Origin: Limosilactobacillus mucosae DSM 13345
GTDB taxonomy: Bacteria; Bacillota; Bacilli; Lactobacillales; Lactobacillaceae
Length of the DNA stretch: 64,000 nucleotides
Assembly (NCBI RefSeq): GCF_001436025.1
Contig: NZ_AZEQ01000011.1
Span: 23,532-87,531 of the forward strand
Reading direction: 5' to 3'
Shown: positions 16,958-25,488 of the stretch, one piece after another
Layout of the letters: each line of letters opens with the position of its first letter
Position numbering within the stretch: position 1 is the stretch's first letter
Notes under the pieces: model-generated
Seen by the model: only the letters and a program-made list of their open reading frames with translations
What the model was told of the DNA's origin: nothing
Databases searched by the model: none
Made by a program: the position numbers and the translations under genes

Positions 16958-18802
16958 CTACTTGCGTGAAGCTGCCCGACGACGCTTGGCTTCCTTTTCA
17001 CGAGCATTCGTGTTCAGAATCTGCTTACGCAGGCGCACGTTTTCAGGAGTGATTTCACAGTATTCATCATCGTTCAAGAATTCCAGTGATTCTTCCAGTG
17101 AAAGGTGCGTTGGCGTCTTGATCCGCGCCATTTCATCAGAACCAGCTGCCCGCACGTTGGTCAGGTTCTTACCCTTGGTGATGTTAACGGTAATGTCGTT
17201 TTCACGATTGTTTTCACCAACGATCATACCTTCGTAGACTTCCGTACCTGGGTCGATCAAAAGCGTACCACGCGATTCGATCCCCATCATTGCGTAAGTC
17301 GTAGCCTTGCCAGCATTCATTGATACCAGCGTTCCCTTAGTCCGGCCTGGGTTCCAGTTCTTGATAACTGGGCGGTATTCCTTGAAGGAGTGGCTCATGA
17401 TCCCATAACCACGAGTCTGTGACATGAATTCAGTCGAGTAGCCAATCAGACCACGGGAAGGAACTTCAAAGATCATCCGCGTTTGACCGTTCTTGGAAGG
17501 TTCCATGTTCTTCATTTCACCCTTACGCTTTGCGAGGGAGTCAATGATACCACCAGTGTATTCATCAGGAACGTCTACTTGGACTTCTTCAAATGGCTCG
17601 CAGGTCGTACCATCGATTTCACGGTAGATAACCTGTGGACGAGAAACCTGCAGCTCGTAGCCTTCCCGACGCATCGTTTCAATCAGGATTGACAGGTGTA
17701 GCTCACCACGGCCAGAAACCGTCCAGGCACCTGGTTCGTCAGTTGGATCAACCCGCAGTGAAACATCCGTGTGCAGTTCAGCGTTCAGACGGTTTTCCAG
17801 TTGACGAGACGTAACGAACTTACCTTCCCGACCAGCAAATGGTGAGTCATTGGTCCGGAAAGTCATTTGCAGCGTAGGCGGATCGATCCGCAATGGCTTC
17901 AAGGCTTCAGGATGTTCAGAATCCGTAATCGTTTCACCAACGTTGATGTCTTCCATCCCAGAAATGGCAATCAAGTCACCCGCCTTGGCTTCTTGAATTT
18001 CTTCACGCTTCAGACCAAAGAAACCAAACAGCTTGGTAACCCGGAAGTTCTTCTTGGAGCCATCCAGCTTCATAACAGAAACATTGTCGCCGACCTTGAT
18101 CTTGCCACGGAAAATCCGACCAATCCCAATTCGGCCAACAAAGTCGTTGTAGTCCAAAATGGCAACTTGGAATTGCAGTGGTTCATCGGAGTTGTCGATT
18201 GGCGCTGGAATCGTCTTGACGATCGTGTCAAACAATGGCTTCATCGTGTGTTCCTGCGTTGAGACATCAGAGTCGTAGCTGGAAGTACCGTTCATAGCTG
18301 AAGTGTAGATAACTGGGAAGTCCAGCTGATCTTCATCGGCACCCAATTCAATGAACAGATCCAATACTTCATCAACGACTTCTTCTGGACGTGCGCCTTT
18401 ACGGTCAACCTTGTTGATAACCACGATTGGCGTCAGGTGTTGTTCCAGAGCTTTTTGCAGCACGAACCGCGTCTGTGGCATCGTACCTTCAAAGGCATCG
18501 ACAACCAGCAGCACGCCATCAACCATTTTCATAACCCGTTCAACTTCACCACCGAAGTCGGCGTGGCCTGGGGTATCCAAAATGTTGATCTGGTACTTAC
18601 CGTACTTAACGGCCGTGTTCTTGGAGAGGATGGTGATACCACGTTCACGTTCAATGGCGTTGGTATCCATGGCCCGATCCTGAATTTCGAAGTGTTCTGG
18701 CAAAGTGTCAGACTGCTTCAACATTTCATTGACCAGAGTAGTCTTACCATGGTCGACGTGGGCAATGATCGCAATGTTGCGAATATCATCACGTGTTTTC
18801 AA
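16958..18802 (-). CDS. typA: Ribosome-associated GTPase TypA/BipA
   Basis: Translational GTPase that binds 70S ribosomes and helps 50S assembly and stress adaptation. The 614-residue product has the P loop [15 protein letters not shown] at residue 14, [15 protein letters not shown] at 77, NKVDR near 130, EF-G-like domains II and III, and the TypA-specific C-terminal domain ([13 protein letters not shown]). Full length. The start is TTG with AAAGGAAG upstream. It is transcribed on its own between two terminators. Confidence 0.98.
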   Translation of the reverse strand: MKTRDDIRNIAIIAHVDHGKTTLVNEMLKQSDTLPEHFEIQDRAMDTNAIERERGITILSKNTAVKYGKYQINILDTPGHADFGGEVERVMKMVDGVLLVVDAFEGTMPQTRFVLQKALEQHLTPIVVINKVDRKGARPEEVVDEVLDLFIELGADEDQLDFPVIYTSAMNGTSSYDSDVSTQEHTMKPLFDTIVKTIPAPIDNSDEPLQFQVAILDYNDFVGRIGIGRIFRGKIKVGDNVSVMKLDGSKKNFRVTKLFGFFGLKREEIQEAKAGDLIAISGMEDINVGETITDSEHPEALKPLRIDPPTLQMTFRTNDSPFAGREGKFVTSRQLENRLNAELHTDVSLRVDPTDEPGAWTVSGRGELHLSILIETMRREGYELQVSRPQVIYREIDGTTCEPFEEVQVDVPDEYTGGIIDSLAKRKGEMKNMEPSKNGQTRMIFEVPSRGLIGYSTEFMSQTRGYGIMSHSFKEYRPVIKNWNPGRTKGTLVSMNAGKATTYAMMGIESRGTLLIDPGTEVYEGMIVGENNRENDITVNITKGKNLTNVRAAGSDEMARIKTPTHLSLEESLEFLNDDEYCEITPENVRLRKQILNTNAREKEAKRRRAASRK

Positions 18803-18862
18803 AAGTTATCTTCCTTTCGTCTAATCAATACTCTAAATTTTGTGGGGCAGCGGCCTTGTCAT

Positions 18863-18888
18863 AAAAAAACTGTGACCGCTGTCACAGT
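18863..18888 (-). terminator. Terminator downstream of the inositol phosphatase gene
   Basis: ACTGTGAC and GTCACAGT form a perfect 8-bp stem with a 4-base loop, followed on the minus strand by seven T, directly after the stop codon at 18895. Confidence 0.92.
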
Positions 18889-18894
18889 CTTGGG

Positions 18895-19659
18895 CTATTC
18901 AGCGATGGTCAAAAGATCTTGACCGGCTTGCTTTGTCGCTACTAATACAAGGTTAGATGATAACACATTGAGATGATCATCGTCAATTGGTTTCACAACT
19001 AATCCCAGTTCTTCGGCCAAGACGCGGCCAGCCGCCAAATCCCATGGATGCAGGTGCGAAACGTATGCACCCAAGCATCCGGTCAGCACATAGATCATTT
19101 CAATGCCGGCACTGCCATACATTCTTAGACCACGCGCTTTGCGAGCGGCTTTTTGCAGTCCATGAACGTTATTCATGGTCAAATACCCATTCATTACCAT
19201 CAGACTATCAGCCAGTGATTTGTTTTCGGGTGTATGCAGCCGCTGCTGGTTGGCAAATACTCCCATGCCTTTGCCGCCATGATAGAGCGTTCCCTCGACA
19301 ACATCCATGATATAGCCCAAGGTTGGCTGACCATCAACGTATAGTCCCATCATAATCGCAAAATTACGCTTTTGCATAACAAAATTCATCGTGCCATCAA
19401 TCGGATCGACAATCCAAACATGCCCCTTTAAATCATCAACCTGATCGCCAAAGCCTTCCTCACTGACGATTCGACAGGCAGGATCAATTGTTTTGAGCCG
19501 TTCATCAATCATTTTTTCATTCTGCTTATCAACAGTCGTCACCAGATCCCTGGCACTGGTTTTTTCAGCAACGTTAAATTTTTTGGTCATCAGCTGCAGC
19601 GTTTGCTGACGGACTTCCCACATCAGCCGCTGCGCCTGCTGATCAATTTGTTCGAGCAT
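18895..19659 (-). CDS. suhB: Inositol monophosphatase family protein
   Basis: Magnesium- and lithium-sensitive phosphatase fold of 254 residues. Seen: the metal-binding VDPIDGTMNFV motif near residue 83, SEEGFGD earlier (metal-binding Glu), and HPWDLAAG near residue 205. Family members act on inositol phosphates, fructose-1,6-bisphosphate or PAP, so the true substrate is uncertain. The pair UPF0223-suhB upstream of typA is common in lactobacilli. The start has AGAGGTG upstream. Confidence 0.9.
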   Translation of the reverse strand: MLEQIDQQAQRLMWEVRQQTLQLMTKKFNVAEKTSARDLVTTVDKQNEKMIDERLKTIDPACRIVSEEGFGDQVDDLKGHVWIVDPIDGTMNFVMQKRNFAIMMGLYVDGQPTLGYIMDVVEGTLYHGGKGMGVFANQQRLHTPENKSLADSLMVMNGYLTMNNVHGLQKAARKARGLRMYGSAGIEMIYVLTGCLGAYVSHLHPWDLAAGRVLAEELGLVVKPIDDDHLNVLSSNLVLVATKQAGQDLLTIAE

Positions 19660-19675
19660 TCCTACACCTCTAATG

Positions 19676-19963
19676 TTATTTTACGCTTAGCTTGATTTGT
19701 CCTGCTTTTTGCTCACGAGCGGCTTTGATGACATCATAGAGCTGATAGCCACCCGTCACCTTGGCAAATTCTTTACCCAGCCTTTTTTCCTCGCTTTTAG
19801 CTGGTACCACGTTCTTAAAATCTCGATAACAGTCCATGATCTGCTGACGATTGATGCCTGTTTCGTAAGCATCCTCCACAACTCGAAACATTGCAATCAC
19901 GGTTTCAATCTCAGCTGTACTCCAGCCTGGATCCAGTGGATAGGAATAATTTTTATCGTGCAC
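19676..19963 (-). CDS. UPF0223 family protein (YktA-like)
   Basis: A 95-residue cytoplasmic protein of unknown function. Seen: NYSYPLDPGWSTAEIETVI at the N-terminus and FKNVVPAKSEEKRLGKEF in the middle, both typical of UPF0223. The start is taken as GTG at 19963, nine bases after AAGGA; an alternative GTG at 19972 lies directly against that site. It is 16 bases upstream of the suhB-like gene and probably in one operon with it. Confidence 0.88.
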   Translation of the reverse strand: MHDKNYSYPLDPGWSTAEIETVIAMFRVVEDAYETGINRQQIMDCYRDFKNVVPAKSEEKRLGKEFAKVTGGYQLYDVIKAAREQKAGQIKLSVK

Positions 19964-20107
19964 TGTCTTCACTTCCTTTTTACGGTATTCTGCTTATCTC
20001 ATCTAGTATATGCCTTCATTATCAAATTGACAGGCTTCTGTCCGCTTTTTTTCGAGTTTTTATGATAGACTATTCTTTGAATGTTTAATATGGAGGCGAA
20101 ACCAAGT

Positions 20108-20668
20108 ATGTTTTTAATGAAAGACATTGTTCGTGATCCCGACCCCGTTCTGCGCAAGCGGGCGGCCAAAGTCGAGTTCCCTCTTTCTGAAGATGACCAG
20201 AAATTGGCCAAGGACTTGATGGAATACCTGGTGGTCAGTCAAGATCCTGAACTGTGTGAAAAATATAAGCTGCGGGCCGGCGTCGGGCTGGCGGCTCCGC
20301 AAGTCGGCGAATCCAAACAGATGGCCGCTGTCCTGGTTCCTGGTGAAGAGCCAGATGACAAGCCGGTTTTTAAAGACGTTATTATCAATCCAGTAATCAT
20401 CAGCGAATCGGTTCAATATGGCGCTTTAACTGAAGGCGAAGGCTGTCTGTCCGTTGATCGTGACGTTCCCGGCTATGTACCGCGTCATGATCGGATTACC
20501 TTGAAATACCAAGACACGACTGGTGAAACGCACAAGATCCGGCTCAAGCATTATCCAGCCATCGTCTGCCAACATGAAATCGATCATCTGCATGGGGTCT
20601 TGTTCTATGATCACATCAATAAGGAACATCCTTTTGAGGCACCTAAAGATACGATTCTATTCGACTAG
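20108..20668 (+). CDS. def: Peptide deformylase
   Basis: Removes the N-formyl group from nascent proteins using a metal ion. The 186-residue product has all three motifs: [15 protein letters not shown] and QHEIDH(LHG), with the metal ligands Cys and the two His. Length and insertions fit the Gram-positive type 2 enzymes. The ATG at 20108 gives the usual [10 protein letters not shown] start; an ATG nine codons upstream lies before the GGAGGC site and is rejected. A terminator follows directly. Divergent from the UPF0223 gene. Confidence 0.97.
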   Translation: MFLMKDIVRDPDPVLRKRAAKVEFPLSEDDQKLAKDLMEYLVVSQDPELCEKYKLRAGVGLAAPQVGESKQMAAVLVPGEEPDDKPVFKDVIINPVIISESVQYGALTEGEGCLSVDRDVPGYVPRHDRITLKYQDTTGETHKIRLKHYPAIVCQHEIDHLHGVLFYDHINKEHPFEAPKDTILFD

Positions 20669-20683
20669 GCTTAGCCGATTCAA

Positions 20684-20723
20684 GAAGTCTGAGCACACCG
20701 CTTTTCGTGCGCTTGGGCTTTTT
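20684..20723 (+). terminator. def terminator
   Basis: AAGTCTGAGC-CAC and GTG-GCTTGGGCTT arms form a long stem with G-T pairs, followed by five T on the plus strand. Confidence 0.8.
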
Positions 20724-20754
20724 ATGTTGCCCAAGTTACGTCTGACAAGCGATA

Positions 20755-21219
20755 TCAATTGTTCTGATTCAATTTGCGCAGATCCATTACGTATTCGCGC
20801 GTGGCTTCATTATAGATATAGGCTACGTCAATATGCAGCATTTGTTCGTAGGTCCACCAATCAGTCACGACAAATGTTTTGGCTGCTGTTGGCAGATGAT
20901 CCAGATGCTTTTCTTTCGCATAGGCATTCAGCGCCATTTCAACGTCTTTTTCTTTTAGTTCCGTAACTTTTTTAGCTTTGAGCGTATATTCAAATGCCAG
21001 CACGCCTTTCCCCCAAACATCGGCTACCAGCTGTGATTCCGGCATTGATGGCAGCTGCAGCAGATTTTGCTTCAATGCATAAGCCATCGCCGCATCGGTT
21101 GCCGCTTGAGCCTGTTTGCGCAGCATGAGCGTTGCTCGGTTGATCATCGTCCGGTGAATCAGCAGATAGATTGCAATGACAATAATTGCCGAGACTAGAA
21201 TCATGATAAACAGTCGCAT
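20755..21219 (-). CDS. Membrane-anchored protein of unknown function
   Basis: A 154-residue protein with one N-terminal membrane helix (MILVSAIIVIAIYLLIH) and an outside or inside soluble domain of about 130 residues with alternating Lys/Glu-rich helices and a C-terminal WWTYEQMLHIDVAYIYNE strand region. I do not recognise a family. The ATG has GGAGGAATT at good spacing, so it is likely expressed. It lies convergent to def and divergent from rpoY, alone on its strand. Confidence 0.7.
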   Translation of the reverse strand: MRLFIMILVSAIIVIAIYLLIHRTMINRATLMLRKQAQAATDAAMAYALKQNLLQLPSMPESQLVADVWGKGVLAFEYTLKAKKVTELKEKDVEMALNAYAKEKHLDHLPTAAKTFVVTDWWTYEQMLHIDVAYIYNEATREYVMDLRKLNQNN

Positions 21220-21351
21220 TTTAAATTCCTCCGTTTTATTATTCTTATCTTAAGAATACCACATGGTTCATTAAGAATGGCGACACTGCTCGTTAGTTGT
21301 GATAAAATAAATTGGTGATTTATCGAGATCCAATATCTAAGGAGAGAAAAA

Positions 21352-21564
21352 ATGACTTTTAAAGTTTACTATCAACCAGATAAAACCATGACTCCTCGAC
21401 GTGAAAACACCAAGTCGCTTTACTTGGAAGCTGACTCTGAAGCAGCGGCACGTCAGCTCGTGGAAACTAAGACCGAATATCAAATTGAATTCATTGAATT
21501 GCTGGATGAAAAGTCTTTGGCATACGAAAAGCAGAATCCAGACTTCAAGATTACCGAATTTTAG
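21352..21564 (+). CDS. rpoY: RNA polymerase epsilon subunit RpoY
   Basis: Small auxiliary RNA polymerase subunit of Firmicutes. The 70-residue product starts MTFKVYYQPDKTMTPRRENT and ends YEKQNPDFKITEF, matching the RpoY (formerly YkzG/DUF1447) pattern over its full length. Strong AAGGAGAG site before the ATG. In Bacillus subtilis the orthologue lies directly upstream of rnjA; here a terminator follows and the next gene is a lipid kinase, so that link is broken. Confidence 0.92.
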   Translation: MTFKVYYQPDKTMTPRRENTKSLYLEADSEAAARQLVETKTEYQIEFIELLDEKSLAYEKQNPDFKITEF

Positions 21565-21579
21565 GCTGAATGGTCTTTA

Positions 21580-21613
21580 ATGGCTGGGACGGCAAGTCTG
21601 TCTCGGCTTTTTT
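21580..21613 (+). terminator. rpoY terminator
   Basis: GGCTGGGAC pairs with GTCTCGGCT through some G-T pairs and is followed by six T on the plus strand. Confidence 0.8.
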
Positions 21614-21634
21614 ATTATTTTTAAGGAGCGTTGC

Positions 21635-22597
21635 ATGGAGTATTCAATCATTGTTAATCCATTAGCAGGCAGCGGCCGTGCTAAAAAAATCTGGCAGCAG
21701 CTGCAGAGCCGTCTAAACGAGCTGAATATCGTGTATCAAGTCGTTGAAACCCGCTATCATGGACATGCCGTCGATTTGGCCGAGCGAATTGCTCATCGTT
21801 TTGCTTCTGCTGCGGCTACGCATGTCGTAATGGTGGTTGGCGGCGATGGAACCTTGCACGAAACACTCAATGGGCTGATTAAGGCGAACTCGTCATTACC
21901 GCTGGCCTATATTCCAGCTGGCAGCGGCAATGACTTTGCTCGCGGCTATGGTCTGTCGCAAGATCCAATGACCGCCTTGCAACAGGCATTGGACGCCCAG
22001 CACCCGACACTGATCAACGTTGGTCATTATTATGATGCGATCAAGCAGGAAGAAGGCTACTTTTTAAATAACCTTGGAGTTGGCTTTGATGCCGCCATTG
22101 TCAGTCAGGCTAACGCATCAAGCGCCAAAAAGCGGCTGAATCGCTGGCATCTGGGCAACTTATCGTATTTGTCGCAGGCTTTAGGCGTTTTATACAATCA
22201 AGAGCCCTTTGAGACGATGGTGCAAGAAAAAAATGGTCATCATCACCTTTTCCCCAAAACTTTTATTCTGATTGCCAGCAACCACCCCTACATCGGCGGC
22301 GGGTTTAAGATTGCTCCTGACGAATCCTTGCATTCATCAACTCTAGAGCTTTTAGTAGTTGAAAGACGCAACTGGCTGATTACGTTTTGGTGTCTGCGGC
22401 AGTTTGCACGCGGCAGGCTGAATCATTCTCGTTTTGCCAAATGCTTCCGTGCATCCAGACTGCATTACGTTACGACCTCACTAGAATTTGCGCAAACTGA
22501 TGGCGAGGAGATGGGCAGTCGTTTTATGGATCTGACGCTGGATACTTGTCAATATCCGTTTTGGGGCACTTCACTAAAAGAAAAAAAGTTTAATTAA
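21635..22597 (+). CDS. YegS/DagK family lipid kinase
   Basis: Probable diacylglycerol or related lipid kinase that recycles diacylglycerol released by lipoteichoic acid synthesis. The 320-residue product has NPLAGSGRAKKIW at the N-terminus, the nucleotide-binding VVGGDGTLHETLNG motif near residue 70 and PAGSGNDFARGYG near residue 97. Full length for the family. Strong AAGGAG site before the ATG. It is a single-gene unit between two terminators. The exact lipid substrate is not visible. Confidence 0.92.
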   Translation: MEYSIIVNPLAGSGRAKKIWQQLQSRLNELNIVYQVVETRYHGHAVDLAERIAHRFASAAATHVVMVVGGDGTLHETLNGLIKANSSLPLAYIPAGSGNDFARGYGLSQDPMTALQQALDAQHPTLINVGHYYDAIKQEEGYFLNNLGVGFDAAIVSQANASSAKKRLNRWHLGNLSYLSQALGVLYNQEPFETMVQEKNGHHHLFPKTFILIASNHPYIGGGFKIAPDESLHSSTLELLVVERRNWLITFWCLRQFARGRLNHSRFAKCFRASRLHYVTTSLEFAQTDGEEMGSRFMDLTLDTCQYPFWGTSLKEKKFN

Positions 22598-22642
22598 AAA
22601 CGTGCGAACAGCAGGCGTTATCGCCGCAGCTCGCACGTTTTT
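22596..22642 (+). terminator. Lipid kinase terminator
   Basis: AAAAACGTGCGA and TCGCACGTTTTT are exact arms enclosing a second small hairpin (GGCG/CGCC), with T runs on both strands; it overlaps the stop codon. Confidence 0.9.
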
Positions 22643-22669
22643 AACATCCTCGCTTCTATAGTTGGAAAC

Positions 22670-22706
22670 GAAAAACGATTACTCAAGCGGATTTGAAATA
22701 ATCGTT
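22670..22706 (-). terminator. Terminator of the 70-residue coiled-coil gene
   Basis: AACGATTA and TAATCGTT arms with a 17-base loop, followed on the minus strand by TTT, in the expected place 26 bases after the stop. Confidence 0.65.
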
Positions 22707-22731
22707 TGTTTTTATATTTATTTTAAGCCGA

Positions 22732-22944
22732 TTAATCCTCAGAAGCTTCCATCGCCTCAAGAATAATGCTTAGCTGACTGCATTCCTCGCGCAGACGCTG
22801 CATTTCATCCCCAAATTGAGGTTCGATCGTTATCGTTTGCGTACCGGATTGAGCGGCATTAGCCTTAGATTCTGCCTGACATAACCGGTTAAGCTTGTTT
22901 TGGGCTTCAACTAAATCATGTTGAATTTCAAACTTGTTGCTCAC
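22732..22944 (-). CDS. Small coiled-coil protein of unknown function
   Basis: A 70-residue hydrophilic protein, begun here at GTG 22944, ten bases after GGAGG. A longer reading starting upstream would place the ribosome-binding site inside the gene. The sequence has two heptad-like helices (QHDLVEAQNKLNRLCQAES and DEMQRLREECSQLSIILEAME) joined by a short linker. No family recognised. A good promoter and a terminator bracket it, so it is probably a real single-gene unit. Confidence 0.7.
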   Translation of the reverse strand: MSNKFEIQHDLVEAQNKLNRLCQAESKANAAQSGTQTITIEPQFGDEMQRLREECSQLSIILEAMEASED

Positions 22945-23000
22945 TTTAAACAACCTCCAATAATGAAAATATTTAAAGCTGATCCGGATTGGATAAACAT

Positions 23001-23029
23001 AATTTAACACTCTCTTTAAAAAATGTTAA
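23001..23029 (-). promoter_or_regulatory. Promoter of the 70-residue coiled-coil gene
   Basis: TTAACA (23024-23029), 17 bp, TAAATT (23001-23006) on the minus strand, about 60 bases before the GTG start. Confidence 0.6.
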
Positions 23030-23119
23030 CCTTTTTCGTTTTACAAGTTTGTTACGTTTCAATAAGAAATCTTTTAGTATTTTGTACTTTCAAAACAATT
23101 GCTTAATCGATGCAATTAG

Positions 23120-23154
23120 AAAAGCAGCCCGCAGATCAAGCCGGCTGCTCTTTT
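23120..23154. terminator. Terminator of the LysM/P60 gene
   Basis: AAAAGCAGCC and GGCTGCTCTTTT arms enclose a 13-base loop and give T runs in both directions; it lies 10 bases after the stop codon at 23165. Confidence 0.85.
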
Positions 23155-23164
23155 ATTTTATGGA

Positions 23165-24706
23165 TCAGCGGATTACCGTCCCCGCAAAGCTTGGCATAAA
23201 GTAAGGACTGATCGTCTCAATCTCAACGTTTTGCCCAGGCTGTGGTGCAGCTACGTACTGATTGTTGCCGATGTAGATGGCACAATGATAGGTACTCCCA
23301 TGATTGCCCCAGAATAAGACATCACCTGGCTGAGCTTCAGCAACTGAATGCTGACTGACGCAGCTTTCCAAAGATACCGTATAGTGTGGCAGCGAGATTC
23401 CTTCCGCATTTTGGAAAACATAGTCGACCAAACCAGAACAGTCCATTCCGGAAAGCGAAGCCCCGCCCCATACGTATGGAATGTTGGCGTTGGCCAGCTT
23501 AACCGCCAGACTCACTACCGAACCAGTCGTCAGATCCGAACTGCTGTTGGTTGAAGCAGCAGTGTCCGCAGCAACAGTCGTACTATTGGCACCTGCCTGT
23601 TCTGACGTACTGGATGAACTAGTTGAAGCAGCCGCAGTGGAATAGTCAGTAGTCGCAGTCTGAGTACTTGCCGCTGACGAATCGGCGGCTGCCAGACTGG
23701 TCGAAGAAGCTGCTTGCTGATTGGTTGATTCTGCAACTGATGAAGCCACTGTAGACTGTGTTGGTTGTTCAGCCGATGCGCTTTCGTTGATTGCATCTGC
23801 CGAACTGATTGCCGCCGCGGTCGTTGTTGTGCTGGATGCAGCAGTCTGCTCAACGGGTACCGTTTCACTGGTTGAGCTTGCAGCCGTCGTTGCAGCGGAT
23901 TGATCATCAAAACTGGAAACTGTATCTGCCGAAGCCATATTAGCAGCTGACGATTCCGCAGATACCATCTCTGATGATGCTGCTGTAGATGATTGTTCAG
24001 TGCCGCTGGTCAAATCCTGCGCTGAAGTTACTGCAGGAGTGGCCGCTTGACTTAAAGCAGCTGCAGGTTCATCGGCTTGACTTGCCTGTGATGCCGCATT
24101 ACTGTTTGAATCCGTACCATCTGAGGCGGTCGATTCAGCTGAGACAACCGGTGCTGTCTGAACGACTGTTTGACTGACGGAACCGGCATTAGCCGTTGCT
24201 GGTACGCTGACAGCAGTATTTGATGCTTCAGCTGCTGAGGTTGAAGCTGGCGTTTGACTGGCAGCCGCCGTTCCTTTGACAATCAGTTGCTGACCAATCA
24301 CCAGCTGATCAGGATTGCTCAGATGATTCCAGCTTACCAGGTCAGCAAGCGATACATGCAGCCGTTCACTGATCTGACTCAGCGTGTCGCCACTTTTGAC
24401 CGTGTAAGAGTCACTATCAACAGCTGAAGTTTGACTGACAGTACTGTTTTTTGACAGTTCCAGCTGTTGGCCGGCATAGATCAGATCAACGCTGCTGTTG
24501 ATTTTTTTAACATGAGGATTGGCATCTTCAATTGCGTTAACGCTGGTTTGGTATTGATTCGCCAGATCCCAAACAGTATCACCATCTTTAACGGTAACCT
24601 GATCAGCTTTGGCATGAGCCGTTGCCAGCAGGCTCAATGCACTGACCGTTCCCAACAGCCATTGCCGGCCATGCCGCTGATGCTGAGCTTTGATCCGTTT
24701 AACCAT
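23165..24706 (-). CDS. Secreted LysM and NlpC/P60 peptidoglycan hydrolase
   Basis: Cell-wall endopeptidase of 513 residues. Order: signal peptide (LLGTVSALSLLATAHAKA), LysM 1 around residues 37-85 (VKDGDTVWDLANQY), LysM 2 around 98-145 (VKSGDTLSQISERL), a long low-complexity linker rich in Ser, Ala and Thr (about 145-395), and a C-terminal NlpC/P60 domain with the catalytic Cys in GMDCSGLVDYVF and His in STYHCAIYIG. LysM binds wall glycan; the P60 domain cleaves stem peptides. The linker probably spans the wall and may be glycosylated. ATG with GAGGTG upstream. Alone between a terminator and a long upstream region. Confidence 0.93.
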   Translation of the reverse strand: MVKRIKAQHQRHGRQWLLGTVSALSLLATAHAKADQVTVKDGDTVWDLANQYQTSVNAIEDANPHVKKINSSVDLIYAGQQLELSKNSTVSQTSAVDSDSYTVKSGDTLSQISERLHVSLADLVSWNHLSNPDQLVIGQQLIVKGTAAASQTPASTSAAEASNTAVSVPATANAGSVSQTVVQTAPVVSAESTASDGTDSNSNAASQASQADEPAAALSQAATPAVTSAQDLTSGTEQSSTAASSEMVSAESSAANMASADTVSSFDDQSAATTAASSTSETVPVEQTAASSTTTTAAAISSADAINESASAEQPTQSTVASSVAESTNQQAASSTSLAAADSSAASTQTATTDYSTAAASTSSSSTSEQAGANSTTVAADTAASTNSSSDLTTGSVVSLAVKLANANIPYVWGGASLSGMDCSGLVDYVFQNAEGISLPHYTVSLESCVSQHSVAEAQPGDVLFWGNHGSTYHCAIYIGNNQYVAAPQPGQNVEIETISPYFMPSFAGTVIR

Positions 24707-25004
24707 GAATTTAACACCTCTTTGAGCTTTACTCGATTGACGTCAAGACGCCACGGAAAAAATTTATACTCTTTTAATTTAACATTTTTTACCGCATATT
24801 TGAAGGCGTCACCATGTTCGCTTTATTGGTGATAACCAGTCAATCGCTTGCTAAATGCCGTGTTAAGCCTTTTCAAAAAGATTAAGACTTTCTAAAAAAA
24901 GTCATATTTGATAAATTTTATTTAACAATTGGTCAATTAGTCTTTATATTATTGTCAAACTTGCTAAAATGTCTTTTAAAGCACATAAAAGGTGGTTCGT
25001 TCAA
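24707..25004. other. Divergent intergenic region, 298 bases
   Basis: AT-rich region between the wall hydrolase and the Spx-like gene. Toward the right, TTTATA, 16 bp, TAAAAT (about 24944-24971) is a possible promoter for the Spx-like gene. Toward the left, a TATAAA hexamer lies about 70 bases before the hydrolase start and the leader holds a TTGACGTCAA palindrome. No coding sequence seen. Confidence 0.4.
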
Positions 25005-25427
25005 ATGGTTAATCTGTATTTTCATACTAATGATCCTTCCAAGCGCAAAGCCGTTCAATGGTTTGCCAAGCATGATATCGCGTTGACGCAGCGCAACATT
25101 GAGAAAGAACCATTGAGCGCAGCCGAGATTCAGCAGCTGCTGACGATTTCTTTAAACGGCACTGACGACTTGGTATCTCAGCGCTCTCGTGAAACCAAGG
25201 CCTTAAAGATTGATCCCGATCAAATGACGCTCAACGAATTAACCGCAGCTATTCAAAAAAGTCCGCATATCTTAAAAAACCCGATTATTTTTAGTGAGAA
25301 TAAGTTGATTACGGGCTTCGACAAAGAAAAAATGGGACTCTTTATCTCCAAACAGCAGCGGCGCATCGAGTTAAAACGACTTCTACAAAGTTTCGCCACG
25401 CCAAGTCCGCAGGCTAAACCGGCTTAG
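25005..25427 (+). CDS. Spx/ArsC-like protein lacking the CXXC redox switch
   Basis: A 140-residue paralogue of Spx, which binds the RNA polymerase alpha C-terminal domain and reprogrammes transcription under disulfide stress. It aligns along its length with the Spx encoded at 62296-62697: shared RNI-EPLS, NGT-D--S-RS, and NPII- segments. Cys10 and Cys13 are replaced by Asp and Lys, and Arg92 by Asn, while Gly52 is kept. It therefore cannot form the usual disulfide. It may be a redox-independent partner or competitor of Spx, or have a different role. The ATG at 25005 has AAAGGTGG upstream and gives the family N-terminus. Confidence 0.85.
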   Translation: MVNLYFHTNDPSKRKAVQWFAKHDIALTQRNIEKEPLSAAEIQQLLTISLNGTDDLVSQRSRETKALKIDPDQMTLNELTAAIQKSPHILKNPIIFSENKLITGFDKEKMGLFISKQQRRIELKRLLQSFATPSPQAKPA

Positions 25428-25450
25428 GCTGCCCAATACTTAATATAACT

Positions 25451-25486
25451 AAAAAGGATTCAGCATTGAAGCGCTGAATCCTTTTA
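25451..25486. terminator. Bidirectional terminator between the Spx-like gene and prs
   Basis: AAAAAGGATTCAGC(A) and GCTGAATCCTTTT arms flank an 8-base loop, with T runs on both strands; the two genes converge here. Confidence 0.9.
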
Positions 25487-25488
25487 GT

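Noticed and set aside
23530..24282. Repetitive-looking DNA in the hydrolase gene, considered as a repeat array
   Set aside because: It is codon-level repetition of Ser/Ala/Thr codons in one reading frame, without regular spacers or exact repeats, so it is not a CRISPR array.
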